Positions 47,561 to 52,868 of a DNA stretch of 52,868 bases are shown piece by piece. Under the pieces are notes generated by a model. That model searched no databases. It was not told the origin of the DNA and worked only from the letters and a program-made list of their open reading frames with translations. Both the position numbers and the translations under genes were made by a program. Origin of the DNA: Fidelibacterota bacterium (GTDB taxonomy: Bacteria > Fidelibacterota > Marinisomatia > SCGC-AAA003-L08 > D37C17); contig JACNLQ010000082.1 of assembly GCA_014381415.1 (NCBI GenBank), forward strand, positions 1 through 52,868. The letters are read 5' to 3'. Within the stretch, counting starts at the first letter, position 1; each line of letters opens with the position of its first letter.

Positions 47561-48940
47561 TTAAATATGCACAGCCTCCCCAAATGCATCGGCAGTTGCT
47601 TCCATAATGGCTTCAGACAAGGTTGGATGGGGATGTATGGTCTTTAGCACTTCATGGTGGGTTGTTTCCAAGTTTCTGGCTATGACAGCTTCAGTGATGA
47701 GATTAGTAGCTTCAGCGCCAAGGATATGGCAGCCCAACATCTCACCATATTTGGCATCGTAAATAACCTTAACAAATCCATCGGTGTCTCCCACAGCCAT
47801 GGATTTTCCTAATCCCCTAAAAGGGAATTTACCAATTTTAACTTCGTAGCCCTTTTCTTTGGCTGCTTTTTCAGTAAGTCCCACTGACGCCACTTCTGGA
47901 TGACAATAGGTACAACCGGGGATATTATCATATTTCATGGGTGCCGGATTCAGTCCGGAAATATGCTCTGCAGCTATGATGCCTTCTGCAGAAGCTACAT
48001 GTGCCAACCATGGTGGCCCTGCCACATCACCAATGGCATATACATTAGGAAAGGATGTCTGCAGGTATTCATTGACTTTTATCCAGCCTTTGTCCGTGGC
48101 AATACTACAATCTTCAAGTCCCAGGTCTTCAACATTCCCCTTAACACCCACAGCAATGAGGGCTTTTTCAGCTTCAATTATTTCACCACCTTTTAATTGA
48201 ACTTTCACCTTAGACTTCAATTTTTCAATTTTATCTACCATGGTATTGGTGAGAATATTCATTTTTCGTTTTTTGAACAATTTTACGAGTTCTACAGAAA
48301 TATCCTCATCTTCCACTGGTAGTATATTGGGGAGGGCTTCGATAAGCGTTACCTCTGTTCCAAAGGTCTGGTAAAAGTGGGCGAACTCGACCCCAATGGC
48401 ACCAGCGCCAATGATAACCAGCGACTTGGGCTGCTTCTCCGGTATCATTGCCTCTTTATAGGTAATTATCTGTTTACCATCTGGATCCATCCCCGGAAAC
48501 CACTTGGCACGAGCTCCGGTTGCAATGATGATATTATCGGCTGATATCTCAGTAATTTTCCCATCCGCATCAGTAGTTTCGACTTTGCTATTTCCTAATA
48601 GTTTTCCCCGAGCAGGAATATAGTCAATTTTATTTTTCTTCATGAGGAATTCAATTCCCTTAGATAGACGCTTGGCTACATCCCGAGAGCGCTTGATCAT
48701 TTTCTCCCAATTAACGGATACCTCCCCCACCTCAATCCCATACTTTTTTGCATTTTTGACCAGCTCATAAACCTCTGCATTTTTAAGCAGAGCTTTAGTG
48801 GGAATACAACCCCAATTCAAGCAAATTCCACCTAAATGGTTGGCTTCTACAATAGCCACCTTCTTTCCTAGCTGAGCAGCTCTAATAGCAGCTACATAGC
48901 CACCGGGTCCACCGCCTATTATGATTACTTCGTATTTCAC
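47561..48940 (-). CDS. lpdA: Dihydrolipoyl dehydrogenase (E3)
   Basis: A 459-residue FAD/NAD disulfide oxidoreductase. The FAD site is IIGGGPGGYVAAIRAAQLG (residues 6-24), the redox disulfide is GGICLNWGCIPTK (C-x4-C), the NAD site is VIIGAGAIGVEFAHF, and the C-terminal active-site HPHPTLSEAIMEA is intact. It reoxidises the E2 lipoyl groups. It is the first gene of the lipoate/dehydrogenase cluster; a 92-bp gap separates it from folE upstream. Confidence 0.97.
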   Translation of the reverse strand: MKYEVIIIGGGPGGYVAAIRAAQLGKKVAIVEANHLGGICLNWGCIPTKALLKNAEVYELVKNAKKYGIEVGEVSVNWEKMIKRSRDVAKRLSKGIEFLMKKNKIDYIPARGKLLGNSKVETTDADGKITEISADNIIIATGARAKWFPGMDPDGKQIITYKEAMIPEKQPKSLVIIGAGAIGVEFAHFYQTFGTEVTLIEALPNILPVEDEDISVELVKLFKKRKMNILTNTMVDKIEKLKSKVKVQLKGGEIIEAEKALIAVGVKGNVEDLGLEDCSIATDKGWIKVNEYLQTSFPNVYAIGDVAGPPWLAHVASAEGIIAAEHISGLNPAPMKYDNIPGCTYCHPEVASVGLTEKAAKEKGYEVKIGKFPFRGLGKSMAVGDTDGFVKVIYDAKYGEMLGCHILGAEATNLITEAVIARNLETTHHEVLKTIHPHPTLSEAIMEATADAFGEAVHI

Positions 48941-49032
48941 AAATTAAGATTTAAGATTAAAGAATTAAGATGGTACAATTTTGGCCTTAATTTTAAAATT
49001 GCTTCCTAATTTCAAGATTCTAATTTCCGTCT

Positions 49033-49605
49033 TCATTTCCTCAACGAAATTATTTTTAAAAATTCATCTCTGGTTTTGGAGTCCTTTCTGAATTGTCCAA
49101 TCATTGAGGAGGTAGTAGCATAGGAATTTTGTTTTTCAACTCCTCGCATTTGCATACACATATGTTGTCCTTCCAACACAACTGCAACTCCCTTTGGGGA
49201 CAATACATCATTTATTGTTTCAGCAATTTGATGGGTCATCCTTTCTTGCACTTGAAGTCTTCGACCAAACATATCGACAATGCGTGGAATTTTAGAAAGT
49301 CCTATTATTTTTCCGTTGGGGATATAGGACACATGTGCTTTCCCAAAGAATGGAAGCAGATGGTGCTCACATAGGCTAAAGAAATCAATATCCTTAACGG
49401 TTACCATTTCATCATATTCCTCAGTAAATACGGCATCGTTAATGACGGATTCCAATTTTTGCTTATATCCATTAGCTAAGAATTGCCAGGCTTTTGCAAC
49501 CCGTTCAGGAGTTTTTACTAATCCTTCTCTTTTGGGGTCTTCCCCAATTTCTAATAGTAAATCTCCTATCAGTTTTTCAATTTTTGATGCATTGTTTTTG
49601 GTCAT
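49033..49605 (-). CDS. folE: GTP cyclohydrolase I
   Basis: A 190-residue type IA enzyme with the zinc ligands in [10 protein letters not shown] and the C-terminal Cys of [13 protein letters not shown], plus the [17 protein letters not shown] start. It converts GTP to 7,8-dihydroneopterin triphosphate for folate, queuosine or biopterin. Its ATG overlaps the stop of the upstream PTPS-like gene by one base (TAATG), so the two are translationally coupled. Confidence 0.97.
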   Translation of the reverse strand: MTKNNASKIEKLIGDLLLEIGEDPKREGLVKTPERVAKAWQFLANGYKQKLESVINDAVFTEEYDEMVTVKDIDFFSLCEHHLLPFFGKAHVSYIPNGKIIGLSKIPRIVDMFGRRLQVQERMTHQIAETINDVLSPKGVAVVLEGQHMCMQMRGVEKQNSYATTSSMIGQFRKDSKTRDEFLKIISLRK

Positions 49606-50015
49606 TATGGTTTTGGTCCGTAATATTTTGTTGAAATAGTTGGAGTTTCCTGTAGATTTATTGAATGAAGTTTGGCAGGTAATGGAATTTGATCAGCCAA
49701 CTTTTCCCAAATAAAAATCACCATATTTTCCGTTGATGGTTGACGATTTTCAAACCAGTCAATATCCTTTTCGATTTGACTATGATCCATTATAGAAATT
49801 ACATTTTCTTGAACAATTTTATTCAATTTTTGCAAATTAACAATAAACCCTGAATCATTATTTATTTCTCCTGAAATAGTGATATCTAAACAATAATTAT
49901 GACCATGTAAATAAATATCGTCACCAAAGTTTTCCAAGTTTTCTGCTTCATTCCAACGGCTATTCCAATAACGGTGGGCAGCACAGAATTTATATTGTTT
50001 GGTTATATATGGCAT
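49605..50015 (-). CDS. 6-pyruvoyltetrahydropterin synthase / QueD family protein lacking the canonical Cys
   Basis: A 136-residue PTPS-fold protein with zinc ligands FCAAH (H14) and HGHNY (H37, H39), and an [11 protein letters not shown] region as in QueD. The Cys that normally lies just before the HGH motif (C-x3-HGH in E. coli QueD) is replaced by Asp (DIYLHGH, D33), recalling the PTPS-III variants in which Glu replaces it and which serve folate synthesis in organisms without FolB. The coupled folE gene supports a pterin substrate. Whether the product is folate, queuosine or another pterin is open. Confidence 0.8.
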   Translation of the reverse strand: MPYITKQYKFCAAHRYWNSRWNEAENLENFGDDIYLHGHNYCLDITISGEINNDSGFIVNLQKLNKIVQENVISIMDHSQIEKDIDWFENRQPSTENMVIFIWEKLADQIPLPAKLHSINLQETPTISTKYYGPKP

Positions 50016-50124
50016 GTCTATTTGTCTCGGTGAAATCCCTGTTTTTCATTGTATTCTGCAAATATTAACAGAATATAAAATTTACAGGTTCTATATGAAT
50101 TTAGCCAATGAGAGTTTATGCAAT

Positions 50125-50310
50125 TTATTTGATATAAACTCCTACAAAAAGCCATCCAAGGAATATACCCATTATCCCCATTATTCCAGATAAATTATCA
50201 GGCGACGGTGGTTTAAATCCCAAAATGGCAAAAATTGCACCTACTGCAATTCCTAGACCACACGACTGTAATGCAAGAAAAAGTTCTGCTTTATTAAACA
50301 ATTGATCCAT
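50125..50310 (-). CDS. XapX-domain small membrane protein
   Basis: A 61-residue protein with two hydrophobic helices separated by FKPPSPDNLSGIMGIMGIFLGW. The Pro-rich turn and GIMGIFLG repeat are those of the XapX domain, found in small membrane proteins beside transporters. It starts 1 bp after the nth stop, so it is cotranscribed with nth. Function unknown. Confidence 0.7.
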   Translation of the reverse strand: MDQLFNKAELFLALQSCGLGIAVGAIFAILGFKPPSPDNLSGIMGIMGIFLGWLFVGVYIK

Positions 50311-50311
50311 A

Positions 50312-50965
50312 TTATTTATCTCCCTTTTTTGAAGGACAATAGTCAGCTATAATACATTTATGACATTGGGGGCGGTTGGCAATGCAAACTGCCCTCCCAT
50401 GATCTATAAGAAGGTGTGCGAATAGTGTCCAGTCGTTTTTATTTATTAATTTTGATAATTTATATTCTATTTTTACTGCATTTTTAGTTTTTACAAATTT
50501 TAATAGATTCGTTATACGGGTAACATGTGTATCTACTACAATTGAAGGAATTCCATGAATAGTTCCCAATACTACATTGGCTGTTTTTCGCCCCACTCCT
50601 GGAAGCTTCACCATTTCAGCTAAATTATTGGGTAAATTACCTCCATAGTCATTTACAACCGTCTCTGCCATAGTCTTAATTGATTTTGCTTTATTATTGT
50701 AAAAACCAGTGCTATAAATCTCTTTCTTGATAGTTTCTATAGAAAGGTTTGCAATATCATTTGGAGATGGATATTTAGAGAACATTCCCTTTGCCACTTT
50801 GTTCACTCGTTCATCTGTACATTGGGCAGATAAAATTGTAGCGGTCAATAATTGAAAAGAGGATTCGTATTGAAGCGAACACTTTGAGTCGGGATATTCC
50901 TTTTTCAAATTGGAAACAATATTCTTCATTCGAATTTTCTTTTTAGTCAGAGATTCAACCGGCAT
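50312..50965 (-). CDS. nth: Endonuclease III
   Basis: A 217-residue base-excision glycosylase/AP lyase. Visible motifs are the helix-hairpin-helix LPGVGRKTANVVLG with the catalytic Lys region, VDTHVTRITNLL with the catalytic Asp, and the C-terminal [4Fe-4S] loop C-x6-C-x2-C-x5-C (CIANRPQCHKCIIADYC). It removes oxidised pyrimidines. An alternative start is the Met of MKNIVSNLKK. The chosen ATG overlaps the end of the upstream gene by 11 bp. Confidence 0.97.
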   Translation of the reverse strand: MPVESLTKKKIRMKNIVSNLKKEYPDSKCSLQYESSFQLLTATILSAQCTDERVNKVAKGMFSKYPSPNDIANLSIETIKKEIYSTGFYNNKAKSIKTMAETVVNDYGGNLPNNLAEMVKLPGVGRKTANVVLGTIHGIPSIVVDTHVTRITNLLKFVKTKNAVKIEYKLSKLINKNDWTLFAHLLIDHGRAVCIANRPQCHKCIIADYCPSKKGDK

Positions 50966-51302
50966 TATTAATTTTTTTCAATATTGATTCTAAATTTTTT
51001 AGCAATTTATTGCGTCTTAACACCATATCACATCCAATTGCTTTAAAATATTTTACCTGACCTCCATCAATGGTTTGGGTGTAGCCTAAAATAAAAAAAC
51101 TGTTATTATTTTGTAAATCTTGAATCTGTTCCAAATCTTTTTCATTCATATCTCTCAAATCAATAATTATCACAATTTGAGTCTCAGGTTTTGGCAATCC
51201 TGCAAGGCTTTCACAGAAAATGAGTTGATACGAATATGTTGTAGAAAGCTTGGCAAGGCGGGCGCTCATTTGCCAATCTTCCATCCATGCGAAAACAGTC
51301 AT
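50955..51302 (-). CDS. Hypothetical 115-residue protein, possibly a degenerate receiver fold
   Basis: A small soluble protein with alternating beta/alpha segments: VFAWMEDWQMSARL, QLIFCES, IVIIIDLRDMNE, FFILGYT and KAIGCDMVLRR. Spacing resembles a response-regulator receiver, with an Asp in IIIDL and a Thr in GYTQ but no acidic pocket at the N-terminus and an Arg where the Lys is expected. It may be a pseudo-receiver or an unrelated fold. It lies between the DUF309 gene (1-bp gap) and nth (11-bp overlap). Confidence 0.6.
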   Translation of the reverse strand: MTVFAWMEDWQMSARLAKLSTTYSYQLIFCESLAGLPKPETQIVIIIDLRDMNEKDLEQIQDLQNNNSFFILGYTQTIDGGQVKYFKAIGCDMVLRRNKLLKNLESILKKINNAG

Positions 51303-51303
51303 A

Positions 51304-51669
51304 TTATTTATGTGTTACTTTAAGTGTTATAATATAACTATCAGCAATATATGATGTATCCATAATTTTATTAAAATAATTTTGTACCGTAATTATTTGC
51401 TTTTTCAGACTCTGAATATCCATACCTCTCTCATTGTGATAGGGTTCAAATTTAGTGATACATTTCTTCATCATGCTTCTGGCACCATTTAAATTTTTAT
51501 TAAAAAAATGAAAATAACTCACTGCCAACTGTATTAATCCCTGAATGAATTTCGCATCATCTAATTTATAATTCAGCCATAGTTCTTCCCAATACTCGTG
51601 GGCATCATAAAACTGTCTTTTATTGAATGCAGTTATACCCTGATTAAATAATTGGTTTTCTTTAGTCAA
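51304..51669 (-). CDS. DUF309 domain protein
   Basis: A 121-residue all-helical protein. The segment FNKRQFYDAHEYWEELWL, with FIQGLIQLAVSYFHFFNKNLNGA, is the DUF309 signature (HE-x-WE-x-LW). Function is unknown. It starts inside the last eight bases of the MBL-fold gene and is part of the same run. Confidence 0.85.
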   Translation of the reverse strand: MTKENQLFNQGITAFNKRQFYDAHEYWEELWLNYKLDDAKFIQGLIQLAVSYFHFFNKNLNGARSMMKKCITKFEPYHNERGMDIQSLKKQIITVQNYFNKIMDTSYIADSYIITLKVTHK

Positions 51670-52522
51670 TCTTCCTCAATACTTCATCCACCACATCATA
51701 ATATTTTTCCCCTTGTTTAATTTTAACTGCAATCGTTTTGGGGTCATGGTAAAACCAAAGCCACCAATTATTATCCGCTGCTTCTCTTAGAAATATTGTC
51801 TTTTCTTCCAATGTGAGTACAGCATTTAAATCATATCCCATAATCCAAGGGAGTTTGATATGGGACCGTAAAGGAATTAAATCCGAACAAAATATAAGCG
51901 TGTCCCCTTCGCTTTCTATCTTGATCAGTTGCTGCCCAAAAGTATGTCCGTTTACAGAAATAGTTGATATCCCATCCATTATCACTGAATTATCAGAAAC
52001 CAATTCTAATTTTCCTGCCTTTTCAAGAGGAGCATAATTTAAATCTAGATAACTGGCACTGTCTCTTGGACTGGGATTCATTCCTGCCTCCCAATTAGAG
52101 TCCGACACATAATAAACTGCATTTGGAAAAGCTGGGATTAAATTGTCATTCTCATCCAAAATGGTTGCACCACCAGAATGATCAAAATGGAGATGAGTAA
52201 GTATCATGTGTGTGATATCCTCCATTTTATACCCAATTTCATCTAATCGTTCTTTTAATGGATGATTGGGCTGCTGTACATGAAACATCTTTGCAAATTT
52301 TTCCGTAAGCTTATCTCCCATTCCAGTTTCTATAAGAATTATATTTTCCCCGTCATCTAATAAAAGGCATCGAAGAGCTAAATCAATACGGTTTAATTCA
52401 TCAGCAGGATTTGTTTTCTCCCAAAGCACCTTTGGAACAGAGCCCATCATGGCACCACCATCTAAACGAAAATCACCAGTTTCTAATGGAAATATTTTCC
52501 ATTTTCCTAATTGGTTCAGCAT
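51662..52522 (-). CDS. Metallo-beta-lactamase-fold hydrolase
   Basis: A 286-residue MBL-fold enzyme with the metal-binding THLHFDHSGGAT (residues about 105-116), a later His in VNGHTFGQQ and Asp in IFCSDLIPLRSH, which complete a two-metal site. The extended N-terminal part and length match quorum-lactonase-like and lactonase/hydroxyacylglutathione-type families, but no substrate can be named. Its start overlaps the preceding small gene by 7 bp. Confidence 0.88.
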   Translation of the reverse strand: MLNQLGKWKIFPLETGDFRLDGGAMMGSVPKVLWEKTNPADELNRIDLALRCLLLDDGENIILIETGMGDKLTEKFAKMFHVQQPNHPLKERLDEIGYKMEDITHMILTHLHFDHSGGATILDENDNLIPAFPNAVYYVSDSNWEAGMNPSPRDSASYLDLNYAPLEKAGKLELVSDNSVIMDGISTISVNGHTFGQQLIKIESEGDTLIFCSDLIPLRSHIKLPWIMGYDLNAVLTLEEKTIFLREAADNNWWLWFYHDPKTIAVKIKQGEKYYDVVDEVLRKID

Positions 52523-52767
52523 GTCGTTTTCATTCGAGAATTTATTATATTGTCAATAAACCAGTCATTTTGTTTGGCTGGATATCTAATGGTTGACCTC
52601 AAAGCATCCAATCGTAATATCAAGTCAGGATTTAATTCTTCCATAGGCAATTCAGATAAATATGTCCATACCCCCATTTCTCCTTTTTTCTGGATTAAGA
52701 TTATCAATTCTTGAGGAATATTATTAATTCTATTTTCTGATATATCTACTTTTGTTTTATTTACCAA
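52516..52767 (-). CDS. Hypothetical 83-residue protein
   Basis: A small, mixed-charge protein (PMEELNPDLILRLDALRSTIRYP) without signal peptide or membrane segment, overlapping the MBL gene start by 7 bp, so probably translated with it. It is the most upstream gene of the minus-strand run in this window. The 101 bp beyond it to the edge hold no other gene that I can support. Family not recognised. Confidence 0.55.
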   Translation of the reverse strand: MVNKTKVDISENRINNIPQELIILIQKKGEMGVWTYLSELPMEELNPDLILRLDALRSTIRYPAKQNDWFIDNIINSRMKTTC

Positions 52768-52868
52768 ATCATTCAGGAAAGGAGCAATTTAATTCGCTCG
52801 AATCATGGGAGTATTGAGAATTTGATTGTGTTAGCAAATCAACTCAAATTGATATGTTTTTCTATTCT

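Noticed and set aside
1-52868. CRISPR arrays, tRNA, rRNA, integron attC sites
   Set aside because: No regularly spaced repeats, cloverleaf or rRNA-like sequence was recognised in reading either strand.

Overview
This is an AT-rich bacterial chromosome segment with about 40 tightly packed genes, mostly on the minus strand. I infer a member of Candidatus Marinimicrobia (SAR406) or a close relative. The 1228-residue protease ends in a type IX-like sorting domain (NPFNP, then SGLYFIRM). It also carries Cys/Gly/Asp-rich repeats of the DCNGDCNG / CGKCGGDG type, a secreted protein carries a dockerin-type module, and several proteins end in outer-membrane barrels. No rRNA, tRNA, transposase, integrase or CRISPR array was seen.

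Layout. (1) 1-8500 is an accessory surface-glycan region. A 659-bp exact direct repeat (1-659 and 2785-3443) flanks a RibD-type deaminase fused to a GHKL-ATPase/winged-helix protein, together with a 28-codon remnant of a sialic-acid synthase (neuB-like) start. A phosphonate operon follows (PEP mutase fused to a cytidylyltransferase, phosphonopyruvate decarboxylase, SIS isomerase, Fe-alcohol dehydrogenase), predicted to make 2-hydroxyethylphosphonate. Two related elements, each with a promoter, precede the deaminase gene and the PEP mutase gene. (2) 8530-17713 holds housekeeping and peptide/amino-acid metabolism: an FMN glutamate-synthase-like protein, Xaa-Pro aminopeptidase, hotdog thioesterase with sodium symporter, IlvE, and a periplasmic beta-helix/diheme-cytochrome pair. 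(3) 22942-17819 is an assimilatory sulfate-reduction operon (sulfite reductase, unknown protein, CysH, CysG). It is headed by a short ORF with five consecutive Cys codons and a 15-bp intrinsic terminator just before the first gene, which is a textbook architecture for cysteine-responsive attenuation. (4) 23083-38519 is dominated by envelope and secreted proteins: a subtilase, a YfiR/CHASE8-kinase/response-regulator set with an outer-membrane barrel, a metallopeptidase-propeller-barrel protein, gamma-glutamyltransferase, a peptidase-C15-like dockerin protein, a DUF350 protein and MsrA. (5) 38571-41192 encodes a caspase fold joined to an outer-membrane barrel. (6) 52767-41257 is a long minus-strand run: an MBL hydrolase, DUF309, Nth, a XapX protein, a PTPS-like protein, FolE, then a lipoate/branched-chain 2-oxoacid dehydrogenase cluster (lpd, lipB, fused E1, a CDF metal transporter, E2, lipA).

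The strongest candidates for something undescribed are the penta-cysteine attenuator (22797-22942), the caspase/outer-membrane-barrel fusion (38571-41192), and the deaminase-GHKL protein with its upstream structured element inside an exact repeat (1-3443). All functions are read from motifs; no database search was run.
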